Source of the DNA: Galeruca laticollis
Taxonomy: Eukaryota > Arthropoda > Insecta > Coleoptera > Chrysomelidae
Assembly: GCA_963921935.1 (NCBI GenBank)
Contig: OY998175.1
Location: 221,914,517 to 221,978,516 of the forward strand
DNA: 64,000 bases
Direction: 5' to 3'
A model generated the notes under the pieces. The model was given only the letters and a program-made list of their open reading frames with translations. It was not told the DNA's origin and made no database searches. This document shows positions 31,740 through 42,999 of this stretch, piece after piece. Position numbers and translations under genes: made by a program. Position 1 is the first letter of the stretch; each line of letters opens with the position of its first letter.

Positions 31740-33040
31740 AGACTAAGAGGGATCGCTAGAGAGATATGTTATAGGGCGTGCATTAACTACAGCTTCACAG
31801 TCACAAAGAATAGTCAGCATTTCTTCATAACACACACTGGCACGACCTAAAATTTGTCTTAATAGATTCTCAGTCTTTCAAAAAATCCACACCACCATGA
31901 CTCAGTTGGCGGATTAAAACGCCAAATGATTCGTTGGGTAGAAGTGTCATGCGAAGTGTTAGACCAGTCCAAAACATTAAATGCATTTTCCGCACCTTTA
32001 AACGTCATGGCATTATAAATTATTTTGGGCCTGCCTCTTCTGGCTATGAATCGGCGTAAAATTTGTAGAAAACTGTAAGTGGACAAAGACAGTGTCAACT
32101 CAAGATGGATTGCAAGGTAAACTGTGCATGTAAATAGGCATAACCATGCTTTTTCGCCTGATCTAAGAAAGAGGGGCCCAGCAAAATACACCTGATATCT
32201 CGAACGCCACTGCATCTCGAACTCGATCTACAGGCAAATGAGGTGATTCTACTTCATAAGCTTTCGAATTGAACCAATTGCATATCATACATGTTTTTAA
32301 CACTTTTCATATCATAAGTCTTCCGCCAATGATCCAATACTTCTCACGCAATAGTGCCAAAAAACCTTGTACTCCTACATGACACAAGTTTTGATGTGTT
32401 TCCATTATTAAGATATCCACAGTCGCGTTTTTGGCTGGCTATAGAACGGGATAACGAAAATCTCTAGTATCATTTCTATTGGAAATTCTAGACTTCAGAC
32501 GTAACACTCCAGATTCATCATGAAATGGCCTCAAACATATTATGCTTTTGTCATCAGGACCGGAAAAATGCTTCCTTTGTATTATCTTCAATATAAAATT
32601 TTCTGCAATCTGCAAATCATTAACGGTAGTTAAACCTATCTTTTATGCGTTAGGATGACGCATATTGTGTATTAATCTAAAAACCAAAGCAATCATCTTA
32701 ACTGTTTTCGAGAATTTAATAAATTTTTCAAGTTTTTAAAAATCAAATTGTTCAGCAGTAGTTAATGTTGTTATTAGTATTTTTCTTTCTTCTGGTACAA
32801 CCACTTAGGACCCTCCCACCATTTGGAATCTAACAACTGTTTTGCAGAACATCCTCTTGAAGGCAAATCTGCAGGGTTCAAAATTCCAGGAATGTGGTGC
32901 CATTGTGAAGAATAAGTTAATTGTCGGTTTTCACGAACTCTATTAAAAACAAATGTTGCCCATTGCTCTTCGCTTTTTATCCAAGAAATTACAGTTGATG
33001 AATCGCTCCAAAAAAATGCTTCACAGTCAAACTCCAAGCT
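31740..33040 (-). pseudogene. BEL/Pao integrase and RNase H region
   Basis: 31859-32215 carries the integrase core with changed acids: YQVYFAGPLFLRSGEKAWLC, GRPKIIYNAMTFKGA (second Asp region, Asp to Asn) and PTESWWCGFFERL. 32774-33037 has the RNase H-like block FFWSDSSTVISWIKSEEQW and HHIPGILNPADLPSRGCS. The intervening DNA holds further broken pieces. Not functional. Confidence 0.75.
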
Positions 33041-33049
33041 TCCTTCAAC

Positions 33050-34198
33050 CTGATTATAAAGTCTAGCTGCAATATTGGCCCCCCAACAACTCTAATCTGG
33101 GAATTGATAATTTTTTAATTGGAGCGACTCTAGACTTTGCAGCAACTAAATGAATTGAAACTTCTTTAGCTGTTTCCACTCAACAAAAAACTACAACTGC
33201 ATAAGCTTTCTGACTAGCATCGCTGAAAGTATGTAGACTTAAGTCTACGACATTTATAGAAATTGAAATCCATCGAGGTATTCTTATTTTGAATATATCA
33301 GATAAATCAGACAACCATGCCCTAAAAATATCAGCAACATCTTTATCTACTGGAACATCCCATGGAATTCTCTTCTCCCACAACTGCTGCAATTAAAGCT
33401 TAGGCAAAATAGTGACTTGAGCTGTGAATCCAATTGGATCAAATACTTTTTGAGCTAGTGACAGTAGACAACGTTTCGTTACAACTATGTCTTTCATTTC
33501 CTCTACGAGAAAATCAGAATGTATGGCCAATATGTCAAGACCAGGATACCACAATAGACCTAGCACATATATCTTATGATCTGGGGTACAATTTTCACGG
33601 GAATACTCCCACCCTCGTAAATCAAATTGGCCTTTGGCCATCACATAGACAGCTTCCTTAATAAACTCCCCAAGTTCTTCAGAACTAGAAAGACTGGTTA
33701 CGCAATTGTCTACATAAAAACTTCTTGACAATTTTTTCACTGTAGATGCTGGATAGGTCTTCTGAAATTTCTGTCAAACACTGGGATAAGTGATACTCTA
33801 TAGTGGAACCAAGTAAAAACGGACCACAGTTAACACCAAAAACTACTCTCCTATGCCTATATGCAATTTTCTGAATCATTTTCATCTACCCAAAGGAATT
33901 TTAAAAAATTTCTGTCATTTGAATTAATGTTTATTTGTAGAAGTGCCTTTTTTATGTCAGAAATCACACCGTACTTTAATTGTCTGAACCGTACAAACAA
34001 GGAAGGAATTAATTCAATCATATTTGGCCCTTTTTCAAGACAATGGTTCAATGAAGGATTGTCCTTTTCTCGACAAGATGCATCAAAAACTGGTCTTACA
34101 GCCGTTGTAGAACAAATTATCTTTTTCCAGTTTCCGCAAAGTGTTTTGTAATCTTTTTTGTGCAACTTTGTAATTGGTCGGAAGCGGATTATGCTCAT
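33050..34198 (-). pseudogene. BEL/Pao reverse transcriptase
   Basis: From the N-terminal side: 34198-33857 has TTAVRPVFDASCREKDNPSL, a GPNMIELIPSLFVRFR block and YGVISDIKKALLQI with the first catalytic Asp. 33885-33685 has RRVVFGVNCGPFLLGSTIEY. 33740-33393 starts SFYVDNCVTSLSSS, the active-site box as YVDN, and ends in YPGLDILAI. 33392-33180 has FSDASQKAYAVVVF. Each block lies in a different frame. Confidence 0.8.
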
Positions 34199-34830
34199 CT
34201 ATCCATGGCACAGTAATAGTATCTGAAAATAGCTCCTTTGCGGCAGAAGCTCTTTATCCTTAGATTTTTATTCACCAGGATCCTGAATGCCCAAAATGTC
34301 CAATTCCCATAAGTCTGTGATAGAGGCACTCGCAAATAAAGACAGAGCAGAAGTTGATAAATTCGAATGTGAAATTTGGCAAGGTACTTTTCCCATAACA
34401 GTCCATCCAACGTGTGTTTCAATTGCTACCAGCCCACACTCTAAAGTATGTTTGTTTCCAGTATATAAAATTCCTGCAACGTCTGCACCTAACAGAAGTT
34501 CAATGGGATCTTCATTATTTAAATCAGAAATAGCGATATTATATGTGTTCAATTCGCATATCCAAGGCCCATTAAAGAAGGCTTAACGTTGTTACAAATT
34601 TTATCTTGATCTAATACTTCAAAAATGTATGAGAAGTTATCAACAGAAATATTAACATCATAACAGTTATGTGCAACTATAATGTCTTTTCCTCCAAATA
34701 AACCATATACTAGATTCTCTGAACTTTTGACTCGCAAACCAAGAAATGACACAGTTGATTTCAAAATATATGAACGTTGTTATCCTGTGTCCATCAAAGT
34801 CCGAACAAATTTAGAACTACTGGGACCTAC
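34195..34830 (-). pseudogene. BEL/Pao aspartic protease
   Basis: A VRTLMDTG active-site motif near 34775-34800 is followed at once by a stop, then QRSYILKSTVSFLGLRV. 34552-34268 continues with IELLLGADVAGILYTG and VAIETHVGWTVMGKVP, the C-terminal half of the protease typical of BEL Pol. Confidence 0.75.
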
Positions 34831-35039
34831 TAATCTGATGAGCAACGTCTGGAGAAATACATGACCACTGGTATGATTTGCATTCGAATTTGTATGATTT
34901 GAAAGATTGTCATTATCTGCCAAAGTAGATGAAGGTTTACTTACACTTGATTCAGATATATTCGGAGAATTACCGACGTCAAATTATTACACATAATAAG
35001 GTAATGGGATTTTTTACAAATTATGCACTTTAAATGGCC

Positions 35040-35633
35040 TCAGCAATTTCTTGCATGATGGCCAATCTTAAGACACCTATAGCATCCCTTTTTACCAGAT
35101 ACAATATTCTTTCTCTCTTCCAAAGTCATTTCTTGCGCCTTAAAACAAGAATCTCCTGTATGAGACCCGCTACAAAAAATACAAGTATAAGGAAAATCTT
35201 TGTTATTGTTTGTGTTCAGCAAACCAGCAGTGGTAGGTAGAACAGACCCTTGGTAAGACTTTTTCTTTCCGCAGCACGTCTCCCCAGATTTTGACCTTTT
35301 ATTGCTGTCAGATGTTAGTCCGAAGCCCTCACTCACTAATACAATTATTTGTTTTTTTTCCACTTCAGAACAGAGAAACGATAAAAGATTTTCTAGCTTC
35401 TTCTCTAGCGCACAACCAATATTAATATTTTCAGAAATATTGCTAGCATTACTAATGCTAAGCTCCCCTGTATTAAATGCTGAAAGCTGCCAAATTCTAA
35501 GCAGATCATGTGGCAAACAAGATTCTATTAACGGAAATAAAATTGCAGCATATTTGTCTGCTGTAATGCCTAAAGTACCTAAAGTGCATAACTGACTGAT
35601 CATAGAGTTTAGAAATTTCAAGTTTGTAAACAA
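35040..35633 (-). pseudogene. BEL/Pao Gag C-terminal half with zinc knuckles
   Basis: 197 open codons. The N-terminal part resembles the DUF1759 helical capsid region (LPHDLLRIWQLSAFN). The end has CIFCSGSHTGDSCF and CYRCLKIGHHARNC, two Cys/His knuckles for RNA binding. The 5' part of gag and the 5' LTR would lie above 35640, where a gypsy LTR is found instead, so the element is truncated or interrupted there. Confidence 0.75.
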
Positions 35634-35719
35634 GTAATATGTAATATATGATTAGTATGAATAATTCATACTAAATAAAATAACAAGTGATATTTAATAT
35701 ACTAGAAATAGAACATTTA

Positions 35720-35917
35720 TGTATCTTCTACTTGTTGCCGTCTGTGGTCCTCGAGAGATCCCTTATGCCGACGAGCTACGCTTACGGCTGGTAGGTGGTA
35801 GCCTAGTCGTACAGCGACATCAATGAGCGGGAGCCGGAACTCGGATTGCCAACTCTTCAGGCGTCTTGTGTTGGCCGTTGCGGGTTGGGGCTGTGAGTAG
35901 TACGGGCGATTGTTACA
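35720..35917 (-). repeat. 3' LTR of gypsy element 3 (about 198 bp)
   Basis: On the minus strand it starts TGTAACAATCGCCCGTAC directly after a polypurine tract (AGAGGGGGAGAT) and ends GATACA, giving TG...CA termini. No partner LTR in the window, so the limits are provisional. Confidence 0.6.
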
Positions 35918-37058
35918 ATCTCCCCCTCTGGCTTCGAGTCCTCCTAGAGGATGAGGAACCAGGATCTGCTTGGGAACAGTCGTCCGGAATAGGTGGTGTC
36001 CTAGGAGTGGGAGCGATGCCGTCATTCCTTATCTTTTTGGGCCTACCACGCTTACGAATTGGTCTTATTGGTTCAGGTTTTACTTCCTGACTTGCCTTAA
36101 AGGGTGAAATGTGCGATGCGTGATATACACCTAGTGGCTTCTGGGGTGTATTGGGATCGGCTACTTCATAACTAGCAGGTCCTCTTTGGCGAAGGATTAT
36201 ATAGGGCCCATCTCTTCGTGATGCGAACTTGGAAGTGAATCCTTTTGAGGCATTGCTAAGGAAATGTCCTGTTATCAATATTCTATCGCCGATGTTGTAC
36301 TTAGTATGGGGGCGGCGATTTTTATTATGGGCTTGTTGGTTCTGATCTTGCTTATTTTCTGTAATTTCTTTTGCTGATAGAAGCGTATCAGCTAGTTGTA
36401 ACAGCTTAGGAGTGACTTCGTCAGCGAAGTTTTCACTAATAACAACCATTCGAAAATCATCTGTAACATCTTGGGGCGTCCTTAGTTCTCTGCCAAATGT
36501 TAGAAAGGCAGGGGTTTGCTTGGTACTGTCACATCGCGCAGTATTCATAGCGAACCGTATGGCTGGTAACTGTTCAGGCCATGCGTTGTGATTGCTTCCC
36601 ACAAGTATACTTAATTGTGTCTTGAGATCCCTGTTTTTTCTCTCCACCATGTTTGCTTCGGGGTGATACAAGGGTACAAATGTTTGCTTTATTCCCAGGC
36701 AAAAAGTAAGTTTTTGCATTACAGCAGACACGAACTGTGTCCCGTTATCACTGATTATTCGTCGAGGTAGACCGAAACGTAGAATCACCTCATTCAACAA
36801 ATGTTGTGCGCAATTTTCAGCAGTGGCTTCAGTCAGTGCGAATAATTCGACCCATCGACTAGCAGTGTCTTCCACTATTAGTATCCATTTATCACCTCTA
36901 TCTGATATTGGTAGGGGGCCGAATAGGTCCATGGCCAGGACTTCAAAACGCTGGTTGACGACTTGAGTTTGCATTAGCCCTGCGGGTTTTCTGTTAGTTA
37001 TCTTATATCGTTGACATTCCAAACAAGCAGATACGTGTTTGGCGATGTCCTGTCTCAT
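35913..37058 (-). CDS. Gypsy element 3 integrase with AT-hook in the tail
   Basis: 381 open codons. DDE acids are in place: D44 (LAMDLFGPLP), D104 (ISDNGTQF) and E139 (NMVERKN), giving D-x34-E. A CLEC pair near residue 12 completes the HHCC finger. The C-terminal domain (GDRILITGHF, KFASRRDGPYIILRQRGPAS) is followed by KRGRPKKIRND, an AT-hook-like motif at 336-344, then a Ser/Arg-rich end. The stop overlaps the start of the LTR. Upstream (37060-37200) the finger region reads on with one stop (TTHRISRRYF, stop, NRMRQD). This part may fold, but the element as a whole is broken. Confidence 0.85.
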   Translation of the reverse strand: MRQDIAKHVSACLECQRYKITNRKPAGLMQTQVVNQRFEVLAMDLFGPLPISDRGDKWILIVEDTASRWVELFALTEATAENCAQHLLNEVILRFGLPRRIISDNGTQFVSAVMQKLTFCLGIKQTFVPLYHPEANMVERKNRDLKTQLSILVGSNHNAWPEQLPAIRFAMNTARCDSTKQTPAFLTFGRELRTPQDVTDDFRMVVISENFADEVTPKLLQLADTLLSAKEITENKQDQNQQAHNKNRRPHTKYNIGDRILITGHFLSNASKGFTSKFASRRDGPYIILRQRGPASYEVADPNTPQKPLGVYHASHISPFKASQEVKPEPIRPIRKRGRPKKIRNDGIAPTPRTPPIPDDCSQADPGSSSSRRTRSQRGRL

Positions 37059-38108
37059 TCTGTTCTAGAAATATCGCCTCGAGATTCGGTGAGTGGTCTT
37101 GTCAATACCGTAGTGACCTGACAGGGGGCTGTCGTGGTAGGCGTGTAAAATATTTTTAACTTCCTCAGCCGGTACCACTAGCCTAGCTTCTTCATCCTCT
37201 TGATCATCCGTATAACGATATAGTACTCCTTTATGTAGCAAAAATCCTCTATTAACCCACTTTTGATTTCGTTCATCGTTGGAAACATCTTCCAGGGAGT
37301 CTATAATATTTTTTACGTCCGGGTCTTTTAACTGCTGCTCCCGTAGTTCTTTTTCAGTCTTACTGGGAACATCTATTTGGAGGCTGCAAATCTGACAGGC
37401 GTCGCTGTGATTGCTACAATGTGGTCTGGACAGGAAGTCAGCTACTCGGTTTATTTTCCCAGGTGCGTAACGTACATGTAAATTATAGGACTGGAGTTAT
37501 AACGCCCAACGGGCTAACCTCCCCGTCGGAGTCTTTATCGTGAGTAACCATTTTAAAGGTTGATGATCTGTTATTACGATTATTTCAGATCCTTCTATAT
37601 ATCCTCTAAACTTATTAATAGCCCATACGATCGCTAAAGCTTCTCTTTCGGTCGTATTATAATTCCTTTCAGCGCCATTCAATAGTCTGCTGGCATATTC
37701 TATGGGGTGCTCATTGTCTCCCTCCCCCTGGACTAAAACGCCTCCTATAGCATAGGAGCTAGTGTCCGTTTTAATAATGTAAGGCTGGGAATCGTCGGCT
37801 TGGTTTAGGACTGGACTGGTTGTGAGACAATATTTTAATTGCTCAAAAGCTTCCTGCTCGACTTGGGTCCATTTCCAGATTGCCTTTTTTTTGTAAGATT
37901 GGTAAGAGGACGTGCCATCGTTGCAAAATTGGGTATAAATCTTAGGTACCATGAGCATGTTTGGATGAATGATAATAGTTGCTTTAGGTTAGCCGGCGGC
38001 TGTAGATCTACAATGGCGGTAACCTTTTCAGGGTCCATGATTATCCCTTCAGGAGTAATTTGATGGCCCAAATACTTGACCTGTGAACAGCTAAATCTAC
38101 ACTTTTTC
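37059..38108 (-). pseudogene. Gypsy element 3 RT end, RNase H and linker
   Basis: 38108-37835: CRFSCSQVKYLGHQITPEGI then DLQPPANLKQLLSFI, the RT thumb. 37958-37497: QPYIIKTDTSSYAIGGVLVQ, NYNTTEREALAIVWAINKF and IITDHQPLKWLL-type RNase H motifs. The RT palm, protease and gag are missing because I-clade LINE 2 abuts at about 38109. Confidence 0.8.
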
Positions 38109-38123
38109 CTATTGGCGGAGAGG

Positions 38124-39101
38124 AGACTTCAATTGCCATAACACCCTATGGGGATGTGACTCCACACATACAAGAGGTCGTATATTAGAACATGTTATCG
38201 ATGATAACAATATGACGTTACTTAACAACGGAGAAAAAACTCGTTTCAACTCGTTTTCAGGAAACTCCAGTGTTATAGATCTCAGCATTAGCGACCTCTC
38301 ACTCCACACTCAATTCAATTTTACCATCTTTCCCTATCTATATGGCAGTGACCACTTTCCCATCTTACTCACAAGTTCACAGCATGTTGTAGAAAAGAAT
38401 CATGGGCAAGATATGTATAATCCATTCGCAGTTCAACACCACTAAGTACGATCTGAGACAAAGTGAAACGTATTAAATGTAATAACACAGACCATGGAAT
38501 CTCACGGATTGAATATCAGGGAAAATCAACTCCCAGTTGTACCGAAATTTCTCAAATATTCTCAGACATCTATGAAAAGAATTCTAACAGTGCAAACTAC
38601 ACACCCGAATTTCTGAACTACAAAAATAATGAAGAATCTGAAGGGATTGATGTTTCCCAAGATGAAATGAACCCTTTGAATGTACCTATATCCTATGAAG
38701 AATTTCTCGAAGCTCTGGTTTCTTTCAAAAACTCCAGCCCAGGACCTGATGATATCCCGTTCATTTTCCTACAAAACATGCCAGATACAGCTAAGTATAT
38801 TCTCCTGAAAATATTTAATAAGATATGGACAGTAGGGGTCTTTCCTGAGAAGTGGTCAGAGGCAACCATAGTTCCGTTAATAAAACATGGTAAACCAAAG
38901 ACAGATCCTCAATCATACAGACCAATATCCTTAACTTGTACAATGTGCAAGCTGATGGAAAAAACTGTTAACAATCGACTCACTTGGTTCCTGGAGAAAA
39001 ACCACCTGCTCACACCTAAACAAAGTGGTTTTAGGAAAGGTAAATCAACATCAGACAATCATATATTCGCGAAGGGTATGCTAACAAACAAAACACCATA
39101 G
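38124..39101 (+). pseudogene. I-clade LINE 2, endonuclease end and RT N-terminal part
   Basis: Enters in the endonuclease at GDFNCHNTLWGCDSTHTRG and runs to YGSDHFPILL (38350). A deletion or rearrangement near 38445 then joins to the RT side. 38463-39101 has SSPGPDDIPFIFLQNMP, FNKIWTVGVFPEKWSEATIV, SYRPISLTCTMCKLMEKTVN and SGFRKGKSTSDN. One frame break at about 39100 separates it from the long frame below. Confidence 0.8.
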
Positions 39102-39133
39102 CAATCTTCTTCGATATAAGTAAATCTTATGAC

Positions 39134-41020
39134 ATGACCTGGAGATATAACATTCTTAGAAAGCTGAGCTCCTGGGGTATAAATGGCAATCTTCTAAAAT
39201 TTGCTGAAAACTTCATGGGAGAAAGATTCTTCAGAGTTAAAGTTAATGGAACACTTTCCGTGAAAAGAGTGCAACAGAATGGTACCCCTCAAGGTTCAGT
39301 TTTGAGCGTCACCCTCTTTCTAATTGCGAAGAATATCAAACAACCTGTAGAAGCTAGCCTTTATGCTGACGATCTTGTGGTATACTCGCGAGGAAAAAAT
39401 CTTACCACAATCCAAAATAACTTGCAGGAGGCAGTGATTTCGATTGAGAGTTGGCTGAAATGCACTGGTTTCAAAATGTGCCCAGAAAAAACTAAGTGCA
39501 TGTTTTTTACTAAAAAAAGAGATCTAGCACTGCCTAATCTGAAACTATGTGGCCGGAATATCCAAGTGGTGGAACAGATGCGTTACCTAGGAATGATTTT
39601 CGACAGAAAGTTAAACTGGAATGCCCATCTTAACCATCTCAGAACATCATGTCAGAGCGGCATCAATCTACTGAGAATTCTGTCAAACCAAAATTGGGGT
39701 TCCGACAGACAAACGCTCTTACTTCTCTATCGAGCTCTAGTAAGATCCAAAATCGATTATGGCTCTATAATATATGCCTCAGCAAGTAAATCAGTTCTGA
39801 AAATTGTTAACATGGTACACAATACAGCAATATGGCTGGCCCTTGGAGCATACAGGACAACGCCCACTGAGAGTCTCTACAGTGAAGCTGGGGAGCCATC
39901 ATTGCAACTGCGACGACAGCAGCTGAGCTTAGCGTATGCATCTTTAGTCTCTACTGATAGTCAGCATCCAGTATATTATAACACCTTTTCAAACCGTTTT
40001 CGCAATCTGTATGAAAACCGAAGAAGACTAACATACCCTTTCTATCAGAGGATCAACAAGTTCAGTTCCGAATTGAATGTGACTTTCCCAGTTACCCTTC
40101 CCAACAACAACTCAGACACGCCACCTTGGCTTATTGCCTTGCCACCATGCAACCTATACCTCTCCAAATTCAACAAATCTGAAATTATTCCTAGTCTGCT
40201 TCACAATCATTTCCTCTCATCAATAAATGAATATTGTGATTATACTCACATCTACACAGGCGCTTCCAAGTCAAACCAAGGAGTAGCATCAGCTTTTTTA
40301 AGCCCGAATACATCCAGTGGATTCAAACTACCTCCACAATGCAGCATTTATAGTGGTGAACTTTTTGCAATCCTTCAAGCAATCAAATACTCCGCTCATG
40401 AAGATATCCACAATACTTTAATTCTTACAGATTCGTTAAGCTCGTTACAAGGTATACAACTCATTTATTCAGATCATCCCCTGACAAGACTCATCAAAGA
40501 GTATGTTCACACAATTGGGGAAAAATCCAGACGATTGCTCTTCATGTGGGTCCCGTCACATGTTGGGATCTCTGGCAATGAGCGGGTTGATAAAATTGTA
40601 CATGAAACCATGAATGAACCAATCTTTCAAAAGCAAGAGGGAGTACCGTATACTGATCTGAAAAAATATATGAAATATGTGGTCTCTAACTACTGGTCAT
40701 CTGTCTGGGCAGAATCTGGAATGAAACTTAAAGAAATTAAAGATGATATCAAACCATGGAGAAACATCCCTAGCCAAAGAAGACACCAAATAATAATCAC
40801 CCGTTTGCGCACTGGACATACAAAGTATACCCATGAACACTTTCTGAAAGGAGAAGACAAAATCTGTGATATGTGTCAGGTGCCAATGTCAGTTAAACAT
40901 TTCATGGTCGAGTGTCCGAGGTTCGCGGAACAACGCCGGACGTACAGTATAAGTGCAGATTTAAAATCAACTCTTGGTGTGTACTGTAATTTTGAAAACA
41001 CAATCGGATTCCTCTCTTAA
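39134..41020 (+). CDS. I-clade LINE 2, long open frame: RT palm/thumb, RNase H, zinc knuckle
   Basis: 628 uninterrupted codons. RT: NGTPQGSVLSVTLFLI, LYADDLVVYSRG with the catalytic YADD at 77-80, RYLGMIFDRKLNWNAHL. RNase H: HIYTGASKSNQG, where the first catalytic Asp is replaced by Gly (YTDAS is usual), then SGELFAILQAI, LILTDSLSSLQG and WVPSHVGISGNERVDK. End: CDMCQVPMSVKHFMVEC, a C-x2-C-x8-H-x4-C knuckle. The 3' UTR runs to an A-rich tail at about 41217. The long open frame suggests a fairly young copy, although 5' parts are broken. Confidence 0.85.
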   Translation: MTWRYNILRKLSSWGINGNLLKFAENFMGERFFRVKVNGTLSVKRVQQNGTPQGSVLSVTLFLIAKNIKQPVEASLYADDLVVYSRGKNLTTIQNNLQEAVISIESWLKCTGFKMCPEKTKCMFFTKKRDLALPNLKLCGRNIQVVEQMRYLGMIFDRKLNWNAHLNHLRTSCQSGINLLRILSNQNWGSDRQTLLLLYRALVRSKIDYGSIIYASASKSVLKIVNMVHNTAIWLALGAYRTTPTESLYSEAGEPSLQLRRQQLSLAYASLVSTDSQHPVYYNTFSNRFRNLYENRRRLTYPFYQRINKFSSELNVTFPVTLPNNNSDTPPWLIALPPCNLYLSKFNKSEIIPSLLHNHFLSSINEYCDYTHIYTGASKSNQGVASAFLSPNTSSGFKLPPQCSIYSGELFAILQAIKYSAHEDIHNTLILTDSLSSLQGIQLIYSDHPLTRLIKEYVHTIGEKSRRLLFMWVPSHVGISGNERVDKIVHETMNEPIFQKQEGVPYTDLKKYMKYVVSNYWSSVWAESGMKLKEIKDDIKPWRNIPSQRRHQIIITRLRTGHTKYTHEHFLKGEDKICDMCQVPMSVKHFMVECPRFAEQRRTYSISADLKSTLGVYCNFENTIGFLS

Positions 41021-41221
41021 ATAGGTTTAGTCAACAAAATGTAAATTACTAAGCTCGTTACCATGTTGCTTATTACTGATTCCTATCTTTGATATGATGC
41101 TATTCAAATATTATTGTATGTTATAGTGACGTTACCAGCCTAAATGTTATTTCATGTTACTGTTATGTTATGTTGCTAATAACTCTAGTGGTGGATGCAA
41201 CTATTATTTTCTAAATAAAAA

Positions 41222-41330
41222 AAAGTAATAAAAAAAATATGAGAAAACCTAACCTCTTTGTCTAAAATTTCTAACAAAAAATTTCTAGAAGAAGATAAGG
41301 ATATGAAGAAAAGATGGTATTTCCGACAAA
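41222..41330 (+). repeat. Dispersed repeat of about 115 bp, copy B
   Basis: Counterpart of 30965-31085. It starts right at the A-rich tail of I-clade LINE 2 and interrupts the minus-strand LINE RT after GTFADDACIC. Confidence 0.55.
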
Positions 41331-41740
41331 CAATACAGATGCATGCATCATCGGCAAATGTACCAAGTGTAGTGTGTCTGGAGGTTGGCAAGTCTAATGT
41401 GATTAAAACATACAGTAATGGTCCAAGGATACTCCCTTGTGGGACTCCTGCTTTTATTGGATGTAGTTTTGTTCTGTCATTTCCCATTTTTATTTCAAAT
41501 TGAGTATCACTAAGGTAGGATTTAAGTAGTATACAGTTAGAAGGAAGGGTTTGCTGGATTTTGTATAGTAGACCCTTATGCCAGCCACAGTCAAATAACT
41601 GGCTCATGTCCAAGAATACAACTGAACAATAGCTTCTGTCTTCATAGGCTTTGTTGATGACATCTGTTATTTGATGTACATGTTGCATTCCTTGGTGGAA
41701 TCCAAAGTGATGGTGTAGGATTAGAGATGTGAGCCACAAA
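41320..41740 (-). pseudogene. Jockey/I-group LINE 4, RT fingers-palm piece
   Basis: Reads HHHFGFHQGMQHVHQITDVI, then YCSVVFLDMSQLFDCGWHKG, KAGVPQGSILGPLLYVLITL and TTLGTFADDACIC with the catalytic FADD box. The same LINE's endonuclease and ORF1 lie further up at 43.0-44.6 kb, separated by another LINE insertion. Confidence 0.75.
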
Positions 41741-41761
41741 TAATGTGAATTCTGTTGAATA

Positions 41762-41791
41762 TTTGTGAAAGTTCATTTGAACTTTCACAAA
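41762..41791. repeat. Perfect 14-bp-arm hairpin (TTTGTGAAAGTTCA / TGAACTTTCACAAA)
   Basis: Arms separated by TT. Lies between the RT piece of LINE 4 and the 3' tail of the internally deleted LINE, so it may mark an insertion or repair junction. Confidence 0.7.
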
Positions 41792-41829
41792 AAAAATTCC
41801 AAATTTCATTCATTATGCAGCTAATTTAT

Positions 41830-42995
41830 TAGATAGATAGATAAATTTATTTATCATTTACATGACATAAGACAAGTCAAACACAGTATACTAAGGTAAA
41901 AGTAAGTTTGAATGTAATAAACTTGATAAAAACATTAATATTAAACAATAAAATTACAAAACAAAACTTAAACGGAATAAAATTACCCCGAATATTACGA
42001 GACATAAAGTATTGTTAAATTTTAAAGTAAAAATTTAAATTTAAAGTAGAAATTAAATGTTATTGTTCCAGCCAATAAATTCGTCTAGAGCATAAAACCA
42101 ATTTTCAGTTAAAAACAACTTTGAACTTTTCTTAAATTTGTTAAAATGTGTTATTTCTTTGATTGAATCGATTTAGGTGGATGTCACCTTTATTTCTCGT
42201 GTTATAATTATGGACTTCACTATTTATTTGAAACTTACTCTTATTAAGAAAAGTGTAGGTTAACAATTTAAAGAGATAGGTGCAGGTCATGATGTCAATC
42301 TTCTTAAATATATCTCTACAAGATTCGTTGTACTTCAAGTTGAAAATTAGACGAATGAATCGCTTTTGAAGGATGAATATTCGCTCAAAATCTGTTGCTC
42401 GGCCCCACACAACTATATTGCAGCTGATAGCAGAATATATAAAAGCATAATACAAGTTAAGTAGGTGACATTGATAAAAATTTGATTCTAGATTATTGAA
42501 AGACACGTAGAGTTTATTTAGTTTTTTGCAGAGAGAGTCAATTTGATGGTTAAAATTTAGTTTGGAATCTAATTACATTCGAAGAAATTTAGTGTGTTCT
42601 ACTGACTCAAAATTACTATTGTTCAATGTGGTGTTGGCGTTAGTAAATTTTTACAAATTGACAAAACTTTATTTTGCAATAACAATATTTTCTCATTAAC
42701 AAAAGAATTACCTGGCATTTATCGGATATTATAGTGTCTTTGTCTGTTATCATTTGTTTCAGATGTTTGATTTCTTCTTTAAGGTAGGACTCTTCATTTA
42801 TATCAATGTCTACGACCTGTTGAGAGGGTTCATGTTTACAGTCCGTTTTTTTAGCTCACTAGCTTGTTTTAAACAGGTTGGGTGGAATATTTCAGTACAC
42901 TTTCTGCATGTCACTTTACTTTACTTTTTTGGAGCAATGTGTGCTTACTTGCTTTGTTTGCTTTCTTGCATTTGTAATTCCAACACCATATGAGT
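41830..42995 (-). mobile_element. CR1/Daphne-like LINE with large internal deletion
   Basis: The upstream end encodes a PHD-like start of ORF1 (CRKCTEIFHPTCLKQAS, near 42860-42910) and a short coiled coil, followed within about 20 bp by the RT C-terminus (KLNFNHQIDSLCKKLNKLYV; 42506-42141 has CHLLNLYYAFIYSAISCNIV, VWGRATDFERIFILQKRFIR and VHNYNTRNKGD). The tail is a (TCTA)n-like run at 41836-41850. Most of ORF1, the endonuclease and the RT palm are missing while both ends remain. Confidence 0.65.
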
Positions 42996-42999
42996 GTAA

